The notes under the pieces were generated by a model. That model had not been told where the DNA came from, searched no databases, and was given only the letters and a program-made list of their open reading frames with translations. From positions 2,542,001 through 2,606,000 of the forward strand of contig CP075494.1 in the NCBI GenBank assembly GCA_021613535.1: a stretch of 64,000 bases of DNA, in the 5' to 3' direction. This document shows positions 45,347 to 57,500 of the stretch, one piece after another; position 1 is the first letter of the stretch; each line of letters begins with the position of its first letter. A program made the position numbers and the translations under genes. The DNA is from Adineta vaga. Taxonomy: Eukaryota; Rotifera.

Positions 45347-46071
45347 CTACAAATAAATATTATTTATTTTAATCGATTTTACTAATAATAAATACGAACA
45401 AGTTCAGTTAATTTTTCCAGAAAAGCTAAATCAATAATACTTGTATTTGCAGCAGTATCCAAAGAAAACTGTCGAATAATAGCTTCGTTTGATGTAATAA
45501 TAAGCAGTTTTGTTTGAGCAGACATGAATATATTTTTCACCGCGCTGTTATATATAATACGACGATTGTGTTGATCAACGAGATGCAAAAGTGTGAAGAT
45601 GAATATACAGAATGGAAAAAGAAAAAATAGTTATGCACCTTTACTCTTCTCGTGTACAGAGAAACGAAAGGCAGAAAAATCTTTTTTTTTCTATGTATGA
45701 CGTCAGAGCTTGTCTCGTTTACTTTGCAAAACATGTTTCAGTTCATAATTATAGCTGAATATTCTTAAGGGTGTGATGACTAGTGTAATCATTAAACATA
45801 ACTTCGATATTGTGCAAATTTATTTCTTAAAAGCAGATTTTATTGATGTAATAGAAATATGTTCGATGGAAAAATAGAAAAAATAATCATGCAGCAGTAA
45901 TCTATACTTGCTCGAGAATCTATTAGTTAGTAAAAGAAAAGAATACAGGTAACAGGCGTTTCATCATCTAGGTATACATTTAATATTACACCTAACGCCT
46001 ACGACGAATGTACGTTTCATGTACGAAAGAACAGTAAAAATACATGACCCGCCGCAAGGCGAGAGCGACGG
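45347..46071. other. Divergent promoter region
   Basis: Between the minus-strand receptor and the plus-strand MFS gene. One telomere-like half end at about 45764-45777 (TTAAGGGTGTGATG). No other gene recognised. Confidence 0.4.
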
Positions 46072-46081
46072 TATATAAATA
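46072..46081 (+). promoter_or_regulatory. TATA box of the MFS transporter gene
   Basis: TATATAAATA directly after a GC-rich block (CCGCCGCAAGGCGAGAGCGA). A strong donor (AAAGTAAGTG, intron start 46164) and an acceptor (TATATTTTTAG, end 46325) suggest a 162-bp 5'UTR intron before the ATG at 46410. Confidence 0.6.
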
Positions 46082-46409
46082 CGGCAATTCTATGTTTCTG
46101 AAATAGGCAGAAAACAGTACAAAATATTCACTACCAAGAGCTGCTTTTTCGGTACACTATAAAGTAAGTGTCATACTAGATTCTGTTAACAGAAAAAGAC
46201 TGTCAGATAAATAACGTTATTTCCAAATAAGTTAATGAAAAGTATTAAATGTATCATGTAGAATTCAATCATTTAATAGACTAGTTTGATTTTTATATAA
46301 AAATTTTCTGTAATTATATTTTTAGTTTATCAATTTATTGTAGAAAACAAACATTTTCAAATATTAATTATCACAAGTAGTCTAAAAAGTGTAATAAAAA
46401 GTTAATAAC

Positions 46410-47957
46410 ATGTTACCTAACTTATCAGGAAACAAGTCCACAACTGAAACAAGTGATATTGCTAGTTTTTGGTTACCATGGAAAGGTAAACGATTAGGAA
46501 CTTTTACACTTTTACGACAAACTTATAGAGGGAATGGAAGTGAAGAATCTCCTTTTATCATTGATTGGCTGGATGATGACACAGAAAATCCCAAAAAATG
46601 GTCGAGTTTATACAAGTGGTTCATCACATTGATTATATGTACTGCAACTCTTGCGATTACATTTGTCTCTTCGGCTTATACAGGTCCATTTACAGAGCTC
46701 AAAGACCAGTTTAGTGTAAGCGAAGAAGTAATCACACTCGGTTTATCATTATTCACTATTGCCTTTGCCATTACACCTCTATTTTGGGCACCATTTTCAG
46801 AAATTCTAGGAAGACGACCATTTTTTATTATAACTTATGGTGCATTAACTGCATTCAATGCTGGAGCTGCAGCATCGAAAAATATTTGGACATTACTTAT
46901 TTTACGATTCTTTGCTGGAGCATTTGCTGCTTCCTCTTTAGCAAATTCTGGAGGTGTACTAGCTGATCTATTTCTAGCATCCAAACGTGGTATTCCTTTA
47001 TCGGCATTGGTAGTAGCAACATTTGCAGGCATAATAATAGGACCAATTATTGGAGGATTCGTGGGTGAAACAATTGGATGGCGTTGGGTCGAAGGAGTAA
47101 TGGCTATTTTTACTGGAATAATATGGATGACAATGTGTTTCTTTGTACCGGAGAGTTTCAATCCAGTTCTTCTTCGTGAACGAGCAAATAAATTATCACA
47201 AGTAACAGGAAAAGTTTATCGATCAAAATTTGAAGAAAAAGAAATCCAAAAAATTGGTAAAGTTTTCAAAATATCACTTTCACGTCCTTGGCTTCTTCTA
47301 TTTCGTGAACCAATTGTTCTTCTTCTATCTCTCTATATGGCTATTATCTTTGGTATTCTTCACATGTTTTTTGGTGCTTATCCAATTGTCTATCAAGAAA
47401 AACGAGGATGGAGTGAAGGCATTGGTGGATTAGCTTTTAATGGTATTTTAGTTGGAATCATTATTTCATTCTTTTATACAATACTCGATGATCTACGATA
47501 CAATAATATTGCAAAGAAAAGCGATGGTGGATATGCTTCACCAGAAGATCGTCTTCCACCGGCTCTAGTTGGTTCTATTTGTTTACCTATTAGTTTATTT
47601 TGGTTTGCCTGGACTTGTTCTCCTTCCATTCATTGGATTGTCTCAATTATTGCTAGTGCACCTTTTGGTTTTGGTACAGGTCTGATTTTTGTAGGTATTT
47701 TCAATTATCTTATCGATTCATATACAATCTATGCAGCTTCTGTATTTGCATCGAATATGGTAATTCGTTATGTTTTTGGGGCAGTTTTTCCTTTATTCAC
47801 AACGCAGATGTATCACAAATTAGGAATCCACTGGGCTACAAGTTTAACAGCGTTTTTAACATTAGTTTGTTTACCATTTCCCTTTTTATTTTATAAATAT
47901 GGTTCAACAATACGGAAACGATGTAAATATGCTGCCGAAGCTCAAGCATTTAGATAA
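46410..47957 (+). CDS. MFS drug:H+ antiporter, fungal DHA1 (Tpo1/Flu1-like) type
   Basis: 515 residues, coding region without introns. The N-terminus has the fungal-type signature IDWLDDDTENPKKWSSLYKW before TM1 (compare W..PxNPxNWS in fungal DHA1 proteins). About 12 spans are visible; the loop 2-3 motif A reads FSEILGRRPFF, and motif C-like GIIIGPIIGGFVGETIGWRW follows TM5. Such pumps export drugs or polyamines from the plasma membrane using the proton gradient. Animals normally lack this subgroup, so transfer from fungi is the best explanation (inference). A TATA box and a UTR intron upstream suggest it is expressed as a host gene. The frame is intact. Confidence 0.9.
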   Translation: MLPNLSGNKSTTETSDIASFWLPWKGKRLGTFTLLRQTYRGNGSEESPFIIDWLDDDTENPKKWSSLYKWFITLIICTATLAITFVSSAYTGPFTELKDQFSVSEEVITLGLSLFTIAFAITPLFWAPFSEILGRRPFFIITYGALTAFNAGAAASKNIWTLLILRFFAGAFAASSLANSGGVLADLFLASKRGIPLSALVVATFAGIIIGPIIGGFVGETIGWRWVEGVMAIFTGIIWMTMCFFVPESFNPVLLRERANKLSQVTGKVYRSKFEEKEIQKIGKVFKISLSRPWLLLFREPIVLLLSLYMAIIFGILHMFFGAYPIVYQEKRGWSEGIGGLAFNGILVGIIISFFYTILDDLRYNNIAKKSDGGYASPEDRLPPALVGSICLPISLFWFAWTCSPSIHWIVSIIASAPFGFGTGLIFVGIFNYLIDSYTIYAASVFASNMVIRYVFGAVFPLFTTQMYHKLGIHWATSLTAFLTLVCLPFPFLFYKYGSTIRKRCKYAAEAQAFR

Positions 47958-47995
47958 TAAACGACTCATACAAATCATAATATACAAGAGTGAAA

Positions 47996-48058
47996 TAGGG
48001 TGGGTGTGGGCGTGACCGTAACGGCTCTCTCATCATTCATGCACACCCACACCGACCC
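47996..48058. repeat. Telomere-like hairpin H17
   Basis: TAGGGTGGGTGTGGGCGTG on the left and GCACACCCACACCGACCC on the right; 39 bp after the MFS stop. Confidence 0.8.
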
Positions 48059-48579
48059 GTTATCTATTGAATATGTCTTAATCTTTTTTTTTCTATAAAC
48101 GAATCAATTTTATGAAGTTCTTAATATATCAGTGAATGAATAGATATGGATGTGTCAATATGATTCTTAGATTTATCATATCGGCAAAGAAAAACCAATG
48201 AAATATTGATGCGTAGTGTGATAGTAAGCAACAATGTATCATTGATAAGTCCGAAATAAGTTGATTTATAGTGCAAATTGACTTCTATACTCACACAGAC
48301 AGCATAAAAACAGACTATAATGTTAAATTTTTCCTGTTTTCTCCGAAAAGTTGATGTTTTTCTTTTTACACAATTCCTATTTGTTATTGTGTACTTTAAT
48401 AAACTTTAACAACGACGAAGAATAAAAAATTTTCTTCTTCTGCTGTTTTTATTTGCATAAGAACGTCATTTACTTCCTACCATCAACAGATATAACCTGG
48501 AAATTACCAAGACAATTTCATTTGTCTTTGTATGAAATCTGTGAATATTTCTATTTATTTTTATCATCAAATATAAACG
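48059..48579. other. Upstream region of the PARG gene
   Basis: No gene seen. AT-rich; presumed promoter and 5'UTR of the gene at 48580. Confidence 0.35.
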
Positions 48580-51500
48580 ATGGCAAGTGATAGCGATAAT
48601 GATTCCCAAGTAAGTCCTTCTTCATCAGCTAACAAACATGGGACACCTCAAAAATTAACTACGGCTAATCAAGATATCTTGGTTTACATACCCGATTTAC
48701 CAATAGATTGTCCTGGAAATGATCTAGAACAAAAACTTCGTGATTGTATCGAAAAAATTGGCCGTATGACTATAAAAAATATTAAATGTTATTTCAAACT
48801 TGGTATTGCTGTACTTGAATTAAATAAAAAAGAAGATCAAACTTATCTTTTAGACAATGAATCGATGATATTTGATCGAGAACTTCATATAAATATATCC
48901 TTTGTCGACACGCTCAATTTAGATTCTTACATTGTTATAGATCAAAATGTAAGTAAATTTCCTTCTGAAAATGATATCTCTCGTCGTTATATGCAAGTAT
49001 ATAAAACATCTGATCAATATAGCTGTGAACCGATTTCTAATCAATTTCCGAATATTTTTCGAATTTTCTTAACAAATCTTGATGAACTTATTTCTGCTGC
49101 TGATACTCCCGATTTTAAAATTGGAAATACTTTGGCACAAGTATATCCATATGCTGATTGTAGTTTTTTTTGAAGATTTACCTTCAAATACTAATCATGA
49201 TAAACTTACTAATGCTGTTGCTACGCAAATTGGTGAAAATAAACTTCTTTCGACAGCTTTTTACGTACAATATAATAAAAAGACAAGTAATGCAGTTGTT
49301 TTAGCAACAAAATCATCAAAGAAATGGAAAAATCAAAGTTTTATCGTCCTTGATGGTCGAAATTTATCAAAAAAAGTCAAACTTGCTTATCGAATTATTG
49401 TTTCTCCTATTCCTAAGGGTTTGGACATTAATCGTATTCTTCAAATTAAACTATTTGCAGGCCAAGTTTTAAATCATTATGTTACTGATGATCATCTCAT
49501 TATCGAACTTAATAGTTTAAATAGTTATGATAATTGTATCAATATTGGTGCATGTCGGATAGATGATGTTACTATGGTTATAAAAGCACATACTGTTGAT
49601 AGTAATCCAGATCAATGTGAAATTAGTGCAGAAAATTGGTATGAAACAGAAATGTTAGATATTGAACCGGATATAAAAATGATTATGAATAATCTTCAAC
49701 ATCCAATTCTTCATTACAAATGGAATGCTCAAAATTGGCTTGAACAATTTAAAAAAGCGGAGAAAAATCGAAGTAAAGAATCGAAATATGATCGTATTTT
49801 ACATTTATTACGTGTAACAGTGATGTTAAATACAATTGCTATTCTTCGAAAAAAGAAATATGTTGTTAATGGTGAAGAAGTTACATTAGATTTACAACGT
49901 TTGAAAACAATTGGATATGATCATAAATCAAAATTGTTTCACGGAAAAAATATAAGGGAGACTGATTTTAAAACTCCATATCAATCAACAACAGTTCATG
50001 TTGTTGAGGAAGATTGTCTCTTAGTTTATGAAAAGTTAGTTTCGCAAGGATATCGACCATTATTGTTAAATATGGCAAATGCTACTAGTCCAGGTGGTGG
50101 CTATCGGAAAGGTGATGGAGCTCAAGAAGAAAAGTTTAAAAAACCAACTGGTATCAAAGATTTTTATCCAATGGATACATTTGGTGCGATTTATACATCT
50201 GGTATTACGGTTTTTCGACAGAGAGAAATAGAAGATGGTTATGAATATATGACTAAACCACTTTCAAATGTTTATTCGATAGCTATGGCAGCTTATCGAG
50301 ATCCTCAATTAAAGAAAAACAATATGATGGAAGATAAATTTGCTGTTAATACACATAAAAAGATTGAGAATATTTTTGCAATTGGATATCATCATAATCA
50401 TGATTGTTTAGTTTTATCTGCTTTTGGTTGTGGTGCTTTTAAGAATCCACCTGAACATGTCGCTTTACTATTTAAATCTGTCATTACTCAATATGCTGGA
50501 TATTTTGATAAAATTTATTTTGCTATTATTGATGATCATAATGCTGGAAAAGACTTGAATCGAAAAGGAAATGTTGTTCCATTTGAAAAGGTATTGGATA
50601 AACAAACTTTTTATCCGCCAGAAACATTACGTATCAATGGAGTTTCTGGACCATATCATATTCTTAATAAATCCTCTGATGGACAATTAACGCTTAGTGA
50701 TACACGTATTTTATATAAATCACCATGCCATCATGGTTCGAAATGTCGTGATATTAAAGATATTCAACATTGCAAGGAATTTTCACATCCACCAGTATGT
50801 TCGCATCAAACTGCTAGTGAACCATGTAAACAAATAGATGATGAAGTACATAAATTTACATTTCTTCATAATAGCAAATGTAAATATGCTGGTGAATGTA
50901 CAGATAATGATCCAAAACATTTAAATGAATATGATCATCCAAATCCATGTGAAGATGGCAATCATTGTTCAAATACTAATCCTGATCATTTACGTGCTTA
51001 TCGTCATTTACCGATATGTAAATATGGAATCCAATGTGTAGAATATTTAAAAAGACAAAAAGATCATTGTGCTACTTTTCGTCATTGTAAAGCAATCTGT
51101 CCTCAAGACAATTGTTGTATTCAATTTCATGATAAAAATCATATAGACAATACAATTCATACATTTCGACCACCTTGTCCATTTACACCATATAATTGCC
51201 AAAAATATATTACATATATAATGCGTCGTCCAGAAGAAAAAGTTGCATCAGATGTAGAAAATCATTGTCTTACACAGGCACATGTTTGTCCCTACGGTGT
51301 TTTATGCAAAACAAAAGATATTGCACATTATCTAACATCAATTCATATTGCTCGTCAAGTTTGTTCTGATGAAGATAAATGTACTAAACTTTCTGATGTA
51401 ATTAGAACATTTGGAATCATATTCTCATCCAAACATACGAGATATTCGTTTATTTTGTAAGTATCCTGGTTATAAATGTCACAATAGATTTGAAGAACAA

Positions 51501-54186
51501 CACTTACAAAAGTTTCGACATGGAGAAAATCATGATCATTTAAGTGTTGCACCATCAAGTAATTTGAACGTTACAATTAATTTTACACGTAATCAAGGTG
51601 ACATGATTCGAAATTTGAATGCATATGTAGATGCTTCAGGATGGAAAAAAGTATCGATCTCTCGAGAAATACTGAATTGGATACGAGCGTTACAACCTGT
51701 ACATCGTTGTAATGCAACTGTTTCCGAATCAATACTTGTACTTGGACATGTAATGAGTGTTAGTTATATGGAATTATTAAAGAAACCAAAACATGTTGCT
51801 AAAGCTGTCATGCAACATAGTCGAATACGTAAAATTCTTCTTGAACATAATATCCCTGAAGTAAAACAATCTATTTATGATTTAATTCTACTACTAGTAC
51901 TTGCTGAATTTGGAAAAGCACGAGCAGATGGAGTGACTTCTGTCGATGCTGATCATGATTCAAATGTTATCATTGTTAAAAAAAAATTAAAACCACCTCT
52001 TTCTGATGGGGATATTAGTGCTATAGAGAAGTGGGCTGTTCAAATAGCTCTGCAATCGATTAAACTGGCTAATAATCCAATGGGAATTAAATATGATGTT
52101 GATATAAAGTTAGAAACAAATAAACACGTTTTTAGTATATTAGGACCTCATTATGGTACTTATTATGGTGATATTGTCATAACGTTTAAACAAGAAATCA
52201 TGTATCATCCTGATGCAAATTTTTCTATTCAAGCTGGAACTGGTTTTCATAGTTCAAGAGTGTATACATTACGTCCATGGTGGAAAGATCCAGGAAGTGA
52301 AGATAAACATATTAATGATTTTCATAGTGCTAAATTACATTGTTCTGTTCCTCGTTTTGAATATGCTGCAGCTGCTGAACTCGTTGCAGTTACTGGTTTG
52401 GATCAGAAATCAATGGATATTGATCTTCACACTATTGTTCAACGATGGACAACTGTAGATTCACATGATGTATTCGAAAGTCATTTACCTCAACTGATTC
52501 CTTTAGATTATATTGATAATGTTTATATACCGAAAAATTTATTTCAGACATTAAGTATTGAAGCTCAAATGTCCGCTCAAGCAGTTTTTAAGAAGTCATT
52601 AATTCTAACTGATCATCCAATTGATCTTAGTAACACAAAGCCGGCTCGTCCTGAATTATTAGATCCTGATCGTAAATCTTATTTAGAATTTGTTACTAAA
52701 AAAACTCTCGAAAAAATTAGAGAAAGAATGAATACACCAAAAGCTTCTCGTGGTTTTATTATTACTGTTCCTGGAACAAAATTTAATGAACAAATCGTTA
52801 TACCAATTACAATTTCTCACTCATACAAATTATATTGTCTTGATAAACCAAAAGCACCAAATCATCCGGAAAATACATATATTTATTGGCAAGTAATGAA
52901 TGGTGATATGATGTTAACATTATCAAATGAAACAATTCACTCAAGTGATAAAGATCAAAGCAATTTACGATATGTTATTTGCTACGTTGCGCAAAAACCA
53001 TCACAAACAGCAACAGATTATCACGAAGCAAGTTCTTATATAAATGATGGTCATCCATTACAACATTATAATAATGTACATAATAGTAAATTTAAAGCAA
53101 AATCAAATGTATTTTATCGTGGTTGTAATACAGATGATTTTTTTACTTTTTGTTTAAAACTTACTTGTAAAACAAATGAAGTTACATTTTCACATGCTGG
53201 TCCTAACGGCATTTATAATCATGAAGAGATTCATTATCAATTTGATAAATCAAATTTAGATTTATCTAGATTAGATTATATTCATGTTAGTGGTGGATCT
53301 CAAGATGTACCCATACGTAATTTAATTATTCGTCATGAAAAAGTACCAGAATTACATCCAACATTTGATAAAGATTATAAAATTGATACATCTGAATTAT
53401 TGAAACAACATCGATCACCAGATGATTATACACATTTCGCTGGTTATCATGGTGGAGAACAGAAAAGAAAAAAAGAGACTTATGAACCACAGAAATCAAG
53501 ATCAACTCATATCTCTGCCCAACCAACAGCAGCACCCGGAGAAACAATAAGTCTTTTTCGACGGATTCAAACAGCATTATGCTGTTCGTCGACAAATATA
53601 GTTTCACCGACACCAAAATCATCCAATACTAAACAAACAAGAAAATCAAGTCCATCATCATCATCATCAATAAAACTACCTCCTTGTCGAGATTCTATTT
53701 ATTGCTTACAATTAGATCAAAAAGATCACACAGATAAATATTTCCATCGATGTCGTTTCAATGAGGTATGTCAAAACAAAGACAAAGAACCTCATCTTGT
53801 CCATGAACGGCATCAAGTTCCTCAATGTTCAGATGATAAAAATTGTTCCAATAAAACAAATCCTATTCATCGTGCTCAATATCGACATACAGCTTTACCT
53901 GATTTTCTTTATCCATGTCGTAATCAAGAAAATTGCTATAATAAATCAGTCGAGCATCGCATAAAATATTTTCATGGCGAAGAAATTCCTTCGTTTATAA
54001 GTAAAAATTTTCCTTCATGAAGAAGTTTTCTTCAAATTTTTCTTTTTTCTTTTAGAAAATAAAACATCAAGTAATGCTCATGGTGGAAGTGCACCAAAAC
54101 GTGACTTGATTCCATGCCAATATGGGGATCAATGTCGATCAACAAAAGATCCGAAACATATAGCAAAATATTCTCATCCAACTTAG
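48580..54186 (+). CDS. Poly(ADP-ribose) glycohydrolase with PBZ zinc-finger arrays (two frameshifts)
   Basis: A ~1840-residue protein read in three frames plus a last exon (54056-54186) after a 55-bp intron. N-terminal third: RRM-like segments (ILVYIPDLPIDCPGNDLEQK). Then a microbial-type PARG domain with the catalytic signature PGGGYRKGDGAQEE (GGG-X7-QEE, about 50092-50133) and LSAFGCGAFKNPP. Then PBZ-type fingers, CxxxxxC-X6-H-X5-H: KCKYAGECTDNDPKHLNEYD and similar (50725-51080, 51360-51525). A middle domain not recognised (FHSAKLHCSVPRFEYAAAAE) and a beta-rich segment (GCNTDDFFTFCLKL) follow; at least four more PBZ fingers close the protein, the last in the final exon (CQYGDQCRSTKDPKHIAKYS). 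It should remove PAR from proteins at damaged DNA. Frame shifts +1 in a T8 run (49168) and near 51398-51404; each is repaired by removing one T. Young pseudogene, programmed shift or assembly error. Confidence 0.85.
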
Positions 54187-54255
54187 ATAATTATATAGCC
54201 TATTCCTTTTTTTTTAAATAATAAAACAACAATAATAAAATGAATGGTTATAAAT

Positions 54256-54325
54256 CTTGAGGGTGCATCGCATTTGCAGGTGATATTTGATCCTTGCATC
54301 TACACTCATCCACATCCGCAAGATG
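54256..54325. repeat. Telomere-like hairpin H18 (diverged)
   Basis: CTTGAGGGTGCATCGC on the left and ACACTCATCCACATCCGCAA then GATG on the right; followed by a (GAT)n run. Confidence 0.6.
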
Positions 54326-54591
54326 ATGATGATGATGATTTTCTTTAATATATCTGTAGTGAATGCGATGTTAATATCACGTTCAAAAATAATTCATTAT
54401 CGCAGGCATTTCTAGCCAAACATATCCTTGTTAGTTGACGTCAATCATTGAGCTCAAGTATGAAGCTCTGTCATTTTTCAAAATAAATCTTCATATTATA
54501 AAATGTTTTTCTTTTGTTGTTCACTGTGTTGACTGCGTTCAATAAAATGATTTTCTTAATAAACTAGACTTTCTTCAAATTGATAACTGAA

Positions 54592-57500
54592 ATGATGAGA
54601 AATTCTGTTCATCGAATCAGACAAACAATAAATCAATTCAATTTATTCGAATTAGAAACAGTTCGTTTACAAAATTATGATTTGAGAAGAGCAATTGTAT
54701 CAACAAGAATTTACATAATCTTTTTAGTAATATTGATAACAATTCTTTCTATTTATTCAGCATTTCAAGGTCAAAATCAAGTTATTATTGTGAGAAATCC
54801 ATCAGAATTTGAATTTCGAACTCTTCAAGAAAACTATCCAAATACATTAACATGTCCTTGTCAACAAATGACAATTCCATATGGATCATTTATTAAAATT
54901 ATACCTGAACATCATCCAATATGTTCAAGTATATTTATGAGTGAAATGTGGATTAATCTTTTATTTAATTATAATATTAGTTATTATTATCCACTTGATT
55001 TTCGTTCATCATCTTCGGGACAATTTCAAATTCTATCATCATTATGTTCTCTTGTAAAACAATTTCTCAATGATCAAATTCAAGAATTTCTTTCGAATAA
55101 TTTTCTTACAACAATTGTACTTTCACCACAATCATTTGATGCTCAAAGTCAATCACAAAGTTTATTTATTCGAACATCAACGACTAGTGCTTTTCTACAA
55201 GTATTACATTTAATTCGTGATACAACTCATATAGATTTATTCCAAACAGCTTTACAAACTTCAAAACATCGTCGAATAGGATTTTGGGGTCAGTACGCCG
55301 ATCAAAATTATTTGCCAACCACTTTTTCCGATCAAAATGGTACTATTTGTAGTTGCGACATTCGTTCTACTTGTTCATCATCAATTTCTGGTTTCTTCGA
55401 TTTGTTTGCTTATGAACATGATGGTACTTATACATCATCAATATCATTAATATCAAAAGTACCAGGATTTTTTGTTGGATGTTATGCGCTTGAATCAATT
55501 CTTCAATCATCACTCGAATGTTTATTTGATTTACAATGTTTACAACTTATTCTTGACTATTTTCCTCATAGTAATACAAGTAATATTACTTATTTACATC
55601 GAAATCAAACAAAATATCCTATTGACACACGTGTAAGTACACTTGTTGAGAACTTATTTCTTGAAAAATGGATAACAAATAGTTCATTTACAAATTATTA
55701 CAATATATGTGCACCACTTTTATGTACATATTCATATGTTCGATATGGTAATATTCTTTATATTATCACTCAAATCTTAGGATTTTATGGTGGATTAGTT
55801 ATTGTACTTCGATTATGTATACCTCGATTAGTGATCTGGTTCTATAAACTTATTTATAATCGATCAAGAGATGCTATTCGTAAGTGTCAGTTTTACTTTT
55901 CAATACGATTATAAGCTTCTTTTTTCTTTTATAGAAATTTCTTTGACTGAACGATTTCGAAACTTAAGTCGATCGATTCCTCAACGAATGAAAAAGTTGA
56001 ATTTATTTGAAAAATATGATTCATCACGTAAGGATCCTTATGAGTTACAAACATCACAAATAATAACTCGTATTTATCTCATTCTTCTTTGTTTAACAAT
56101 GTGTATCTTGATCATTTACGTATCAACAATTACTCGTACGCAAATATTTATCATTAAAAAACCCTCACAAAAAACATTTGAAAGTTTATATTCAAAATAT
56201 TCCGATACAATGAAATGTTTATGTAAACAAATCTCTATTCCATATGATAATTTTATTTCTCTATCACCTAAATATCATCCAATATGTTCAAGTTTATTTT
56301 TATCTCCCGAATGGGTAAGTTCATTGTCAGGTAAATACATCGAGCCACACTTTTATACTATATATGATTTTCAATTAATTGGTCATACTACTTTTAATGT
56401 AATTCGAACTTTATGTTCATCTTCGATACGAGCAATAACTAATTCTTGGTTTAATTTTAAACAATCTTTATATATAGCAGAATATTTATTACCGAAAGAT
56501 ATAATGATCAAAGAAGTTGAAACAGTAATAAGTCAATTTCAACAGAATACAATTACTGATTTTCAACAAAGTCTTGATATGATTCGATTACACACAATGC
56601 ATATGGATGCTAGTGCTCTAGCTAATGTAGTGTTCTATACTTCGAAAACACTGGATAGCAATGAAACTTTTCTAAATTTTCATCCCATTCCAAAGAATTT
56701 AGGCTGGTGTCGTTGTGAAGTAAACGATGATTGTACTGAGTCGATGTCTATCTTTGACTATTCAAACGCATCGGATGTTTTCAGCCCACATGTTTTTATT
56801 GTTCCTGGATTATTTACTGGTTGCTTTGCTATGCAAGCAGTTTTTCAATCAACGTTAGAATGCTTCTATAATCAAACATGTTTAGATACGATTCAAAAAA
56901 TGATTCATTCTAATAAATCGATCGATATGAATATTCTTGATCAGAGTCAAACACGATTTTCACCTAATTCAACTTTAGGAACAATATTGAATGAAATGAT
57001 GCTTGAAACATGGGGAGATGAAATAAAATATGATCAATATTATCAACAATGTTCACCTATTTTATGTTCATATACAATTACAAAACGTAATGATATTACA
57101 TATATCTTTACATTTCTAATTTCTTTATATGGTGGTGTTTCGATAGCATTAAGAATTCTTATTTCATTTCTTATTCGTTGGATACGAAATCAATATCGAC
57201 CAGATCGTGAACCAATAACAGGTAAGTAATCAAACAAAATTTGAATTTTTAATTTTTCGACTATTGAAATTAACCATGCAAATGAAACGACTTAGCTGTA
57301 TGTCTGTCTTACTCATGAATATTTCTATGTTTAGAAGAACGAAGTTATTTTCAACGTTTATTTCTTTTATTGAATAAATGTAAAATGAAAATTAAAGAAT
57401 ATAATCTATTTGTAAATGAATTATCATGGAATAATGAGCAACGTCGTCGAAAAGAGATTATAACGACTCGAATTTATTTTATTCTATTAATAATTAGTGT

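Noticed and set aside
45382-45588. 68-codon ORF as first exon of the nuclear receptor
   Set aside because: No donor in phase 0 joins it to the zinc-finger exon; the phase-1 junction would run into a stop.
54580-57229. Three separate adjacent genes for the two-span modules
   Set aside because: Module ORFs overlap or abut only through introns with GT-AG ends in matching phase; one gene is simpler.
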